This document shows positions 1-10,532 of a stretch of 64,000 nucleotides of DNA, in pieces (position 1 is the stretch's first letter; the number at the start of each line of letters is the position of its first letter). Where the stretch lies: positions 56,262,264-56,326,263 of the forward strand of contig CM055104.1 in the NCBI GenBank assembly GCA_029204225.1, given 5' to 3'. The DNA is from Diphasiastrum complanatum (lineage: Eukaryota > Streptophyta > Lycopodiopsida > Lycopodiales > Lycopodiaceae). The notes beneath the pieces are model-generated. The model did not search any database. It was not told the origin of the DNA and saw only the letters and a program-made list of their open reading frames with translations. The position numbers and the translations under genes were made by a program.

Positions 1-593
1 ACCTTCACAAAGATGTTGTAATCAGCCATTAGGGGTTGGAAATCCAAGGATCTGAGAGCATGATCCTTCTTCTTCTACCATTGTTTGGCGGACTGTTTCA
101 GTCCACAGATGCTTTTATGCATCCGACAGACGTAATCAACAAATGATTTACAAGTAAATCCTAGTGGTTGATCCATATAGACCCCCTCTTTGAGTTCGCC
201 ATGCAAGAAAGCTATTTTATCATCTACAATGTGGATCTACAGATTGTAGGCTACTGCATATGCGATCAACAGACGTATGAATGTATGCTTGACAACTAGA
301 GAAAAGATTTCGGTGTAATCAATGCCATACTTCTGTGAGAAACCTTTAGCTACTAGCCTTGCCTTGTATCTTGATACCTTGCCATAGGGCCCATACTTAT
401 ACTTGTAGATCCATTTGCATTTGATAGGCTTTCTGTTGTCAAGAATGGGCGTCCACATGTTCTTCTGCTCCATGGAGTCTATTTCATCTTCCATGGCTTT
501 TATCCATTTGTCCATGTTTGACAGTGCATACTTGATAGGTGGCCTTCGCTCTCTTGCGGATCTTCTTGCAGATTGTGTTGGTGCCACAATCAC
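1..593 (-). pseudogene. Copia reverse transcriptase relic (N-terminal half)
   Basis: Read on the minus strand from 593 downward, the translation has the standard Ty1/copia RT start: the W-x-x-A-x-x-x-E block ([16 protein letters not shown]), [21 protein letters not shown] and [13 protein letters not shown] near 206 interrupts it. The frame then continues as DDKIAFLHGELKEGVYM and KSICGLKQSAKQW, followed by a second stop (near 70), and runs off the left edge. The catalytic YVDD block would lie beyond the window. It is a dead fragment of a copia polyprotein. RT identity is secure; the lineage is not determined. Confidence 0.9.
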
Positions 594-943
594 TTCGTCT
601 TTTTTCTTTGTGCTGGTTGCGGAACCATTGTGGGTTCCGGACGTTCTAGGTACAAGATGGATTGTCTGAATCGTCGCTCAACTCATATGGTATGTGAACA
701 TCTTGATCCAGATCATGCTTGATTGTCTATAATGTCAGTTTCACTCTAATCCTTCTGTAGCATAAGATCATCGCTTATGATCCCTTACGACTAGTTACGT
801 AAGAATCCATCATGTAGCAACTCATAAGAATGTCCCATACAATTCATTACGAAAAGGTTTGTCACATAAGATCTTCATAAGATTGTTTCTTATGGCTAAG
901 TTCCTTTATATCAAAACTAAATTTTAAGTTTGTTCTTTATGAC

Positions 944-1158
944 TGCTTACAACTATGTTCCTTCACTTGTTTCCAATCTTATCACATGTATTTTTGTAGG
1001 TTTGTGGACTATTTTATTCCTTTCAAAAGATTTTGAGTAAGACTACGTGCTTGGCTATCTAAAGACTTCTTGTATTTCTACAAGAGGACTTATAAGTCCA
1101 CATTAAAAATGATATTTTACAAGGGGTAAATCTCCAACAAAATAATGACTCCAAGAAC
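944..1158. repeat. 215-bp direct repeat, copy 1 (LTR-like)
   Basis: This segment recurs at 1497-1710 at about 93% identity by eye, offset 553 bp. On the minus strand each copy contains TGTTGGAGATTTACCCC, a common start of plant copia LTRs (at about 1139 and 1692). The similarity continues about 18 bp past that start in both copies, so the duplicated unit is larger than an LTR end. No primer-binding site or polypurine tract was found beside it. It may be a tandem duplication inside one LTR of the adjacent minus-strand copia. Confidence 0.6.
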
Positions 1159-1496
1159 AATTAAGAACATAACCAATGCATAGACCAAACAATTATATTG
1201 TTCGGATATGTCAATCAGTTTAATAAGACTTTAGTTCTTAGCATTAGCATATGCACAAACACGATTGTAATTGAACTAAGTGTCTGACCATAGTTAGTCG
1301 TTACACAACAATATTCGAAAGTGTGAGACTATCAACTACACAAGCACTCAACACAAAAGACAGAGAGCAAAATGTTGAAGACTCGAAGATCGACTCATTT
1401 TTTTATTCTCTTTGACTAGATAACTCAGTAACTCGACATAGAATTGGTCAAGTGTTCTGATACATATAGAAAGGGCACATCGATAGGCACGTCAAT

Positions 1497-1710
1497 TGCT
1501 TACAGCCATGTTCCTTCACTTGTTTCCAACGTTATCACATGTATTTTTGTAGGTTTGTGGACTATTTTATTCCTATCAAAAGATTTTGAGTAAAATTACA
1601 AGCTTGGCTATCTAAAAACTTTTTGTATTTCTACAAGAGGACTTATAAGTCCACATTAAAGACGATATTTTACAAGGGGTAAATCTCCAACAAAATAGTG
1701 ACTCCAAGAA
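1497..1710. repeat. 215-bp direct repeat, copy 2
   Basis: Second copy of the 944-1158 segment, with scattered substitutions (for example aatctt to aacgtt). The two copies flank about 340 bp of unassigned AT-rich DNA in which I recognise no coding sequence. That arrangement could be a TRIM-like mini-element, but the absence of a primer site argues against it. Confidence 0.55.
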
Positions 1711-2478
1711 TGCACAAGAGATCAAAGCTCATCGATTGTGAAATGAAAGGTTGCATCTCCATTTACATCCAACTTTTGGTCAATTCACTTGGCAAGGACA
1801 ATACCTCCACGAGTGAAAAGTGCTGCCAATGAAAATAGCTTGCTTGGATGTTTAAGAGTGGGCCGATTCCTTGTCAAACTACATACCATAAAGTTTCAGG
1901 AAAGCACCCTTATGTAAAGGATGAATGAAAATTATATCAATCCCATCACGTTTGTGAGATGTGATGCAATAATTTTTTGAGCATTATTTCATGTGATAGA
2001 TAAATTTATTGAATTCTCAAATTCTTCCTAAGGATGACACATATTCCTGGGCATTTTATTTTCTGTTATGAATTTTTATGGAGGTAGCTAAGTTTAATGG
2101 AGATGTTTTTGTCATAGTGGACTAGATTATCAATCTAATTCAAATAATGTGAGAAAATACCACAAGTTTGCATTCTAGTTCAAAAATGTGAGAAAACTCT
2201 CCACTCAAGAGGACCAACAAATTAAAATAGCTAAGCAAAACCACATGAATCAAAATATGTTTGCAACGCATATGTGATTCGTGATCCTAGTGAGCAATGG
2301 ATAAAGCCCATACCTAGAGGCTTTACAATGGTGAGAGGCCTTGGTCATGTCCAAGTGCTTTACTTGCCATCATTAATAATTACTATTTTCTTTTTCTTAT
2401 TGATGATGTCAATAGGAGAAGGTTATGAATTTGCCCCTTTCCTTAGTCTCCTCTTGTTGATAATGTCAATAGCAGAAG

Positions 2479-2575
2479 TGTGAAAAATGCAAAAATTATG
2501 TTTGGTCAAGGCCAAATCTATGTATATAGGATGATTACACATGTGTGGAGCCTGTTCTCACGTGTTACTTCACAT
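2479..2575 (+). mobile_element. LTR-start fragment (same family as 49671)
   Basis: It begins TGTGAAAAATGCAAAAATTATG and continues with an ACACATGTGTGGAGCCTGTTC-like block. This parallels the sequence starting TGTGAAAAATTGGC at 49671, which has ACACTTGTGGAGCATGTTCC at a similar distance. The preceding agcagaag could be a remnant polypurine tract. Only about 100 bp resemble the other copy; it runs directly into the hAT relic. Confidence 0.3.
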
Positions 2576-3648
2576 TTTATTGCACAATTAGTCAATCATA
2601 TTGTAACTTGTTGAAACTTGGTTGCAACTTGCTAGTAGTAAGTACTAACTGCCCCTTGAACTGTGATTTAGGCCAGGTACGTCCCTTGTCATGGTGGTCG
2701 AAGTTTGGAACTGATGTCTCCAAATTGCGTTGCCTTGCCATCAGGATTCTCTCACAGGACTGCACTGTAGTCGCTTGTGAGAGGAATTGGACTATCATCC
2801 GCACAGTTGGAGAGGTTGGTGTACGTACACGCCAACCTGAGACTTTTGGGTAGACTCCAGACCACTGCAGAGCCTATCCAGGTCACTTGTAAGCCATAAA
2901 TTATAATTTCAAAATTCTAACATGTGATCCATTATCCCAGGTGGCAGGACCCAGTTAGTAGATACTAGATACTAAATAGATCATACTACATAGTAGATAC
3001 TAGACTGTAGCTACATTTTAACTTTTGTCGGGACTCAGCCTTTCAAATTTTGTCTTGCTTTCAATGTGCATTGGAACATGTGCGTAGGTTAATCCCGATC
3101 GATGTGGCAAAGGTTCTAGAGTTGCCACTGAGAGACCAGTCAGAGGAGGACGTGTACGCATTCCTCCATGAGGAGGCCATGCAGAGTGCAGGTGAGAAAT
3201 TAGGATTGTCTAAGGTCTTGAATTCAATTTTTGAAGTTCAAACTAATTATCGTAATTTACTAATTTGCAAGCAATAACACGTTTGTCCCTCTTTGTGCGC
3301 ACTGTGCAGGACCTGTCACTCAAGCAGAGCATAGGAGGAGGGCAGGAGAGGGTAGTAGCTCCCGTGCTCACAGCCCTGATGACGAGGACGAGTCTGAGTC
3401 TGAGTCTGAGTCTGAGGCATCATCAGGGTTAGAGTCCTCAGAGGAGGAGGAGTATGAGGATGACAGTCCGAGGAGGGCTGGGATGAGGGGCATCATACCT
3501 CTGTCTTTGATGAGGATTTCGCAGCCGAGCCTGCCACTCGAGAGGCCACAACAGGCTCCACAGCACCAACGAGTTGGAGGAGACTCAGTCGTAGTAGAGC
3601 TTAGAGTGCTCACTGCTCAGTGGTGCTCATGGATGATTGTACATTAGA
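2545..3648 (+). pseudogene. hAT transposase C-terminus with spliced acidic tail
   Basis: The 2545-2853 reading frame contains the hAT dimerisation signature: WWSKFGTD, then LRCLAIRILSQD and CERNW (about 2690-2795). Downstream, 3050-3192 encodes HVRRLIPIDVAKVLELPL and ends at a good donor (GCAG|GTGAGA). After a 117-bp intron closing in TGTGCAG (about 3309), the frame rejoins as a Ser/Glu/Asp-rich tail (DDEDESESESES, SSEEEEYEDD) and stops at 3648. The dimerisation frame ends about 200 bp before the second block, so an intron or decay separates them. The catalytic N-terminus is missing. The hAT assignment rests on the dimerisation motif; linking it to the tail is inference. Confidence 0.6.
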
Positions 3649-3649
3649 T

Positions 3650-4968
3650 CATTGTAGTTACTAGTCTGTAGATGTTCATGTCACTAGATGAGCATTGACC
3701 CTTGAGCTGTTTACAGTGTAGTATGTACACATCATGATTTATCATCAGACACATCGCGCATTATATTGGTGATCGGACTCATGAGGCACCTGGCATATGT
3801 ATTTACTATTATGTTATGATTCATGAATCATGATATATTATGGATTCTAGAATCTAGTTTGAAGTTTGAAGTTTCTGATTCCTGAAGTTAAGTTTTAACT
3901 GTAGTATGTACTATGTAGTCTGTTTAATGTTAGTCGATTATCTAATTACTAATCGTTAAAGGTTTAAACTTTAAAGTTTTACAATTTTGATTTTGGTATT
4001 TAAATTTTAATGTATTATGTTAGAACTTAGAAGTTACTAGTCAGAACTTAGTAGTTAATAGTTAGTCGTTACATATGTCATATAGATAATAGAATGTTCA
4101 ATGTTCAAACTTCAATGTTGAATGATGAATGATGATGACAGATGTAAGATAAATCTAAGTTTCTAACCTAAATTTTTTTGGCTTTCTCAAACATTGTCAT
4201 AACCTTCTTGTTTATTCTTTTCTCCGATCTCGACATTGCAATTTGAAAATAAGTTTGAACTTCAATTTTCAAGTTTCAACTTTAAAACAGAATTACAATT
4301 TACAATCTACAGTCTTGACTCCTAGTACCTATGTAGTACGGTCCCGGGTCTAGACTCTAGACTCTAACCTAGCTAGTAGGTGGTCACTAGTTAGTAGTTA
4401 GAACTTAGTACTAAGTAGTCACTGGTCAGGGGGTCACTAAAAAATAATAACTATTATCAGGATTCAGCTCTAGCCTCTGAGCTCAAATTTCAGTTATACT
4501 CTAGGCTCTTAATTTCTAAACCCAAGTGTCCGCTGTCAAGTAAGTTGTAACAAGTTCCAACTTTCAAGTTCCAACTCCACACTTGTCACTCACAGTCTTG
4601 AGTCTCCTTAGCAAGCAGTGAGCACTTAACAGATTCTTGTACCTAGGGGCAAGGATATGGTTACAAGTTACTAGTTAGTAGTTACAACTTATAACTTACA
4701 ACTTTCAACTTTCAACTTACTGCAGTTCTCTTAAACTTGGGTCATAATGTCATTCTGTTTTGGTACGACACAGGTCACAAGAGATCTGGTTATCTTGAAT
4801 CCTGATATCTGTAAATTTAGAGGAAAATTGAATTTGTTTAGCTATTAAAATTTAAGTATTTGTAGTATCAGTGAATATTTGACTTTTCTTTATTGAAGAA
4901 TGAAAAAAACAGGTTCGATTTTTTTTCCGATTTGAACCTGCCTGGCGGTTCAAACCTCAAAGAATTGG
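3650..4968. other. AT-rich gene-less stretch with TAGTAGTTAGAACTT-like motifs
   Basis: No coding sequence recognised. From about 4020 to 4720 the DNA is built from degenerate copies of words such as acttagtagttag and aactttcaactttc, giving an irregular quasi-repeat without a fixed period. It lies between the hAT tail and the 4969 palindrome. Confidence 0.5.
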
Positions 4969-4988
4969 TTCGAACCGGCCGGTTCGAA
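4969..4988. repeat. Perfect 20-bp palindrome
   Basis: TTCGAACCGGCCGGTTCGAA is identical to its reverse complement. It sits in a GC-rich island (about 4910-5020) with several further copies of the half-site GGTTCGAA/GATTCGAA/CTGTTCGAA, in otherwise AT-rich DNA. It could be the terminal or subterminal motif of a DNA transposon or just a decayed simple repeat. Confidence 0.7.
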
Positions 4989-4989
4989 T

Positions 4990-6010
4990 CGACCTGTTCG
5001 AATCGGGTTGTAACCTTGGCCAGGTTGTGACATAGTTTAGTTGAGTTCCTATAGTGTCTTAGCCTTATTGCATACAATTTCGTTCTTGTACTTTCTCTGT
5101 GGCAGATAAAATTGTACAGAGGTAAAATAGAACACCAAATTTTGCACTTTTAACTTCATAATTTATGTGAGCAAGTTCTAGGGAACAACAAATTTAGAGG
5201 ATTTAGATGGTAGTCATGGTTGTTTTGATTCTCTATCTAGCAGTGACAAATTATTTTGATTTCAAAATCTTCCATGCATGCTCGAATTGATTGTGATTTT
5301 TGCAATCATTGTACTTACAAATGAATCTGGTGAGGAGCTTATCAAACTAAGCATTCGAATTGAGGTCCAACCACCTGCATATTGATTTGCTATCACTAGA
5401 ACTGATTGTCTAGCACTTTATATCTTCCTAGACCTACTATGCACTATGGCCTGTCTCTTTTTATAATGCCCACTTCATCTCCCACCATGCCAATTCCATC
5501 TATTGTTGCTTGGTTGAAGGGGTAGATTCACCTTGCTTTTAGAGTCATTTGCATTTACCTTACCGAAAAATTGAGCAAAGATCAATTGCATTGGCCAAAA
5601 TATAGACATGAGCTTGGACAATATATAAATGGAAATTAGATTCTATGAAATATGACAAAATCATCTAAAGTTGAATTACTATCTAAAAGGAAAGATTCAT
5701 GCAATCAATCGTGATGAAGGCTACACGAGCGATATAAAAATTGAAGCAAAGAAAGGTGATTCCTGTCCTTAAAAAGGTCTACATCATGAGAGATGTAAAA
5801 TCACTTGTGACTTCTTTACAAAGGAGAGGCACCTCAGCAAGTTGAAACCGTGCAAACTTCTTTTCCAGATTAACATTTTTAGCATGCATCTTTCAGGCTC
5901 AAGAAGGTACATGTACTTTCCAAACCTCGAAGATGCACACACCCTCTCTCCAATCGACCCCAGATGAATACATAAAATGCCTTGGAATCCCTAATTGGTG
6001 GATTCCAAGC
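4990..6010. other. Unassigned spacer
   Basis: No gene or element recognised. The similarity between the copia gag to the right and its second copy (near 29345) stops at about 6010, so 5880-6010 belongs to whatever truncated that element. Confidence 0.4.
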
Positions 6011-6011
6011 C

Positions 6012-6558
6012 ACTAATACACAGTGAAGTTTTTCTATAGTTGGCAAAGTCTTGGATTGCAAAACTTTGGACCAAATTTGCAAAGTCATCTCCTAGACCAT
6101 TAAGGACAAATTGTACAAGCTCTCTTTCATGAATCTTCTCTCCAATGGAAGCCAACTCCTATTTAGAGACTTGATTCTAAGTACATAATCCTGTGCACTC
6201 TCCTCACTTCTCCTCATGCTTTGCAAAATCTGATTTCTAAGCACGAGTACTCTTGAAGTGTTTCTAGATTCATAGATTGATTTTAAAGACTCCCAATCCT
6301 CTTTAGCACTTTTACATGATGATACTTCCCTCAAAAGATCATTGCTCACATTTATTTTCACACAATGAAGTGCTAGCCTAGATCTCTTTTTGTATCTCAC
6401 TAATTCCTGTGCACCTAGAAGTTCATCTTCATCCTCAATCAAAAACTCATAAAGGTCTTGGAACACCAAAAGTGACTCCATCCTAACCTTCCAAATAGCA
6501 TAATTGTAGAATTCAATCTCTCACTAGCTTCTAGAAGGTATGCTCTAGCAAATCCCAT
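6012..6558 (-). pseudogene. Copia gag, copy 1 of the 701-bp-LTR family
   Basis: Minus-strand gag of the UBN2/gag-polypeptide type: MESLLVFQDLYEFLIEDEDE, then YKKRSRLALHCVKINVSNDL, SIYESRNTSRVLVLRNQIL and SAQDYVLRIKSLNR. The start at 6558 (ATGGG) matches the intact start of the sister copy at 29901. One base is missing near 6504 relative to that copy, which shifts the frame after the N-terminal ERLNST. A second change after KSLNR garbles the end. The sequence downstream of gag has been replaced by unrelated DNA at about 6010, so protease, integrase and RT are absent. Confidence 0.85.
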
Positions 6559-7330
6559 CTTACTAGTGACTTCTACAAACAAGAAATAGATTTGATCGAC
6601 TTGAAACTCACAAAGGTCTCAAATTTGTAGTGTTTCACTCAAATTTGATTTCTAATTCAACAAATGGACTTATAATCACAGTTCTATCACTCCCTCACAA
6701 AGCTGGAATGAAGATAAGATGAAGTGAAAATTACTTTTAAACAAATCTTGCGAAGAAATGGATTTGATTGTCTCTAGAAACTCACAAAGGTCTCTCTCTT
6801 GTAGTGTTTCACTCAAATTAGATTTCTAATCCAACAAATGGACTTATAATCTCAGTTCTAGCACTCACTCACAAAGTTGGAATGAAGATAAGATGATGTG
6901 AAATCTACTTACAATCAAATCTTGCAAAAACATGACTTAATATCACTATCACTTTTTAATGTACTTTCAAGACCTGTAAAACAAGTTTAGAGGACTTGAT
7001 TTCAGCCTAGACTAATTAGATTTCATGACCCTATGTCAAATCTAATCAATGGCACTCAATCTTGGTAGCTTATCCTAAGATTTTTACCAAAAATTACATC
7101 AAAAGCTCAAAAATTGAATTTATTTGGATCAAATGAATACCATGCATTAAATGCAGGTTTAGAGGTGCCCACACATGTGGACAGTACGGATTTGGACCCC
7201 TACGAAGTTTGGGATCAAATCTCCTCACCAAAATCAAGATTCTAGCTTGCCCACTCAATACTAGTTTTTAGCACCAAAACTTGCTAAAAATGGATTTGCA
7301 TTAGATCAATGGCTTATGCTCTTGTACTTG

Positions 7331-7342
7331 GATCTGATACCA
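7331..7342 (-). other. Primer-binding site (initiator Met tRNA type)
   Basis: The minus strand reads TGGTATCAGATC directly after the LTR end (TTTCACA). This is the plant initiator-Met-tRNA primer site TGGTATCAGAGC with one change. The 770-bp leader between it and the gag start is collinear with 29930-30690. Confidence 0.85.
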
Positions 7343-8043
7343 TGTGAAAGTATTGTATTTTAGGACCATAAATCGATCTACAAAAGATCCATAAGAGTGA
7401 TTGGATGCTTGCTTAACAATCTATCAAAAAACTAGGCATAAAAAAGTTGATCTAGATTGGCAATTTGACAAATAACAAGCATTAACAATCAAAAGCATTG
7501 ATTAACATTGAAATACGAGCCCACACATGTGTAATACAAGCTGTAGTATGGCCTTCAAGCTGAGAAACAAGTAGAAATTGATTTGGTTGCATTTGGATCA
7601 CAAAAACTCAATGTACATAGTGGAGTAGCTTGAGATTGCCAATGAGCTCCAAAAATTTTCTATCTTCACACTATGGGGGCTTGGAAAACATAGCAAATTC
7701 GACTTCCTTCTTGAAGTTAGGTGGATTTCCAGCATGTAATATGGAAGTTAACTCACTCTTCTTCCCCTAAAATGAAACCCTAGCCTATATCCTAGAGTTA
7801 TGCTTGGTAGGTAGCCAGTTGGTCAAATTTTCACCTTAAACTTAGGTGTAGGTCTTATAAAGTAGGGATGACCACCAAATAGACATGACCAACTCTCTTG
7901 ACTTGACCTAACCTACATCAGGAGTGGGTTTACACGTGGCATTTTGGCCATACATGCGTGGAACCCAATTATGTACAAAATTTACACTATTCTTCATGGT
8001 TTTTGATCAAGCTAGATTTGCCAATTTTTGGCAATGCTTTACA
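7343..8043 (-). mobile_element. 5' LTR, 701 bp, of the truncated copia copy 1
   Basis: On + it runs from TGTGAAAG to GCTTTACA, exactly 701 bp, the same length as the 5' LTR of the related element at 30734-31434, and collinear throughout. It abuts the primer site on its lower side, which fixes it as the 5' LTR of a minus-strand element. The 3' LTR is lost. Immediately outside its outer end begins the Ser/Thr/Pro-rich and LRR sequence, so the element probably landed in or beside that gene. Confidence 0.9.
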
Positions 8044-8505
8044 ACTGCCATAGCCTTTACATCCACCTTCACTACCTCTTCCACCGTCCCTGATGCCACC
8101 TCCTCCATCACCATTGATTCCTCTGTCCCTCTCACCCCCTTGGACTCCACTGTCGCCCCCCTCCCAACGTCTCCACTCCACCTCCATCCATCTCCGTTGT
8201 AGATTCCCAACTCTCCCCAAGCATCCTAGCCATCATGAACCTGATCCAATTCACCGTCACCCCCACATCTCCTTCCAATACCTTAGACATGAACATTGAA
8301 TTTCCCATTCTCGTCTCTCCTCATCCATTCGAACAACCCACTGTCATCCTATCCTCACTCCGGCCCGCATTAGGTATTCAACAATGTCTGTGACCCAGTC
8401 TGGTACACTATTAACATAAAAAAAAACAGCATCTGCTAACTCATCATCAGGTTGGGTTGCGATCTCCTTCCTCTAATTCGTGACGCATGATTCATCCACC
8501 ATCCA

Positions 8506-8991
8506 TCTCTGGGCAGTCTAGCCTTCTTGAAACAACTCACTCTTTCTTCAACAACAATCATAGGAGCTATTTCTGATAGATTGGGCATGCTTTCCAGGCT
8601 TTAATTTCTAGGCATAAGCCAGAATTCCATCACAAGATCTATTCCAAACAACTTTGCCTATCTCAGGAGTCTTCGTGTGCTAACTCTAAGTAGCAACATG
8701 TTGTTTGGGACAATTCCTAGTGCACTAGATAATCTTCCCAACTTGATTGCAGTGGTTTTGTCACACAATAACTTAACTGGCTCAATTCCAAGCAAAACTT
8801 CTCTTGCTATCCACCTTGATTTGAGCCAAAATGCCATGCCAGGATGCCTTCCTGCTTTGCCACTGTGCCTCCAGTACCTCTCTCTAACAAAAAATAATAT
8901 AAGTGGATCACTAATTGCTCTCTTCTCTCAAGGGTCTGAATTATGTGGACCTGAGCTTCAAGTAGTTTACAAGGAGTGTTCCAACTAGTCT
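8506..8991 (+). pseudogene. LRR receptor-like protein relic
   Basis: One frame encodes consecutive plant-type (about 24-residue) leucine-rich repeats: LAFLKQLTLSSTTIIGAIS, LGISQNSITRSIPNNFAYL, LRVLTLSSNMLFGTIPSAL, LIAVVLSHNNLTGSIPS and LQYLSLTKNNISGS. A TAA at 8602 falls inside a repeat in the otherwise continuous frame, and the last repeat breaks into an unrelated tail ending at 8988. No transmembrane segment or kinase follows. The layout matches an extracellular LRR domain of an RLP/RLK. The 8044-8505 region may hold its degraded N-terminus but gives no clear signal peptide. Confidence 0.75.
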
Positions 8992-9099
8992 CTTCTCGCT
9001 CAAAATGTTAGCTTTGCTTTTACAACGAAACTAGCTATCAGGACCCATTTTGCCCAGCAGCCCTGTGAGCATCAACAAAATACACCTGAGCTACAACAA

Positions 9100-9455
9100 C
9101 TTTTTTGGACAACTCTCGCCTTTCCTTGCTTAAATTCTTGGCTAAGTTTTAGCTTGATCTTGGCAATTTCAACATCACTATTTCTAGTGAGAACTATGTT
9201 GTCAACATAAACTAGAAACAAAGTGATGTAAATTGCATCAATTGTGATGTAAAGAGAACAATTGAAACTGACATTGAGGTAAAAATTGTGGAGTCACGCA
9301 TACCAAGATCTTGGGACTTGCTTGAGACCATATAAGCTTTTTCTCAAAAAGCATACAAAATCTTCCTTATCTTGCTCAATGTAGCCCTCAATTTGCTCTA
9401 TATAGGCCTCCTCATCCAACTTGCCATTCAAGAAAACCTTAGTGACATTCAATTG
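9100..9455 (-). pseudogene. Copia reverse transcriptase core relic
   Basis: Reading the minus strand from about 9455 gives VFLNGKLDEEAYIEQIEGY, LRKSLYGLKQVPRSWY, then after a TGA, the palm block FLVYVDNIVLTRNS and the downstream KIKLKLSQEFK. This is the copia RT segment following the one at the left edge, but from another copy. The catalytic YVDD is changed to YVDN, and the in-frame TGA shows it is dead. It has no LTR nearby. Sequence beyond about 9100 loses similarity. Confidence 0.85.
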
Positions 9456-9754
9456 ACATAAATTCTAGCATTACAGGAGTTACAAACATCAAAAGGGTCG
9501 TCTAAGAAATGCCACGTAGGACAAAAAAAAACGCTAGATTTTGGAAATCCGACAGACTTTCAGGTCCAGTTTAGCTTACCCTTACTAGTAATGTGTAGTT
9601 AACATGACACGATTATGACGCGTGCAATTGCGACTTCAAGAACCTATGACGCTCATTAACTAACTTTTTCAAATTTGAAAATGAGATTGTGTCCCTTGTT
9701 TTAACTAGCGAGAGAATAAACATAGAATCTCAGGTACACCATGGATGAAGAAGA

Positions 9755-10278
9755 GTGTCTATTTTCTTTTTGGTCTGTCAGTTGATGTTTGCAGAGATGT
9801 CTCAGTTTCATCTACACATTGTTCTCCCTGCCGAGAATGCTTCGATAGCTAAAAGAGGAGTAGTGAAAGAATCCACAGTTTCTCCACTTGATATGATCGC
9901 TCACAGAATCAACCAAAGAAAGAACTACGATTTGTGGATTGACAGAAGTTTGTATCCATTGGATCCGAGCTCGATGCAAGCCTCACAATTCCAATCCATC
10001 ACACAATTAATAAAGTTTTTGTGTGACAGAGAAAACGGTTTACTGGATTATCGTGAAAGATTGAGGACTTATGGTGTTGCAAACTCGGTTCAGAAATACA
10101 GAGTTTAGAATGTATGTTAAATGGTTTGCTTGCTGACTATAGAGAAAAAGAGACCGCATTATTACAAACAAAAGAAGATAATGCACGTTTACATAATATA
10201 TGCAAGTCACGATCAACTCTGACAAGTTGTTCAGACATTACGTATTACACATGTGACAATGATTACGACGTTCAGCAG
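9755..10278 (+). pseudogene. Unknown coiled-coil-like ORF in two frames
   Basis: The first frame, 9755-10108, encodes a charged protein (SPLDMIAHRINQRKNYDLWI, FQSITQLIKFLCDRENGLLD, YRERLRTYGV). Its conserved-looking part ends at about 10075, where a second frame takes over with a helical, heptad-like segment (SLECMLNGLLADYREKETAL, then LLQTKEDNARLHNICKSR). That frame stops just past CAG|GTATAA at 10278, a possible splice donor. Either one frameshift or a small intron joins the parts. I do not recognise the family. It is upstream of, and co-oriented with, the histone-like and protease-like sequences, so it may belong to the same gene or mobile element. Confidence 0.45.
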
Positions 10279-10532
10279 GTATAAAAGAACGTTTTTGACT
10301 CATTTTTTAGTTTCTGATTTCTTGGTTCCCTAGCGCTCCTCGTCTATTTTTTTTTTCTGCTGTCGCTATCCGCATATCGCTACCACGCGCCCATTCACTC
10401 AGATTCCCATAACACTTTTCTCTTCGCGCATTGTAGCGATACACCATCTCCTATATTGCCATCACGCGCCTCCTGTCCCCGATACTCATTGTTCTGTCCT
10501 TTGGGCGCATCATAGCGTTACCATAGCTTGAA

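Noticed and set aside
2274-2483. Hydrophobic 69-codon ORF
   Set aside because: Ends at an LTR start motif, no homology recognised; the hydrophobic run comes from T-rich DNA.
3368-3613. Minus-strand Ser-rich ORF
   Set aside because: Antisense of the spliced acidic tail on +, which has consensus splice edges and a continuous frame.
7331-7342. tRNA gene or tRNA fragment at the TGGTATCAGAGC sites (also 30695, 45554, 55233, 62223)
   Set aside because: Only 12-18 nt match, always beside an LTR end: primer-binding sites, not tRNA genes.
8007-8299. Overlapping Gly/Val- or Pro/His-rich ORFs on both strands
   Set aside because: Compositional by-products of a C-rich stretch; no domain, and the three frames are mutually exclusive.
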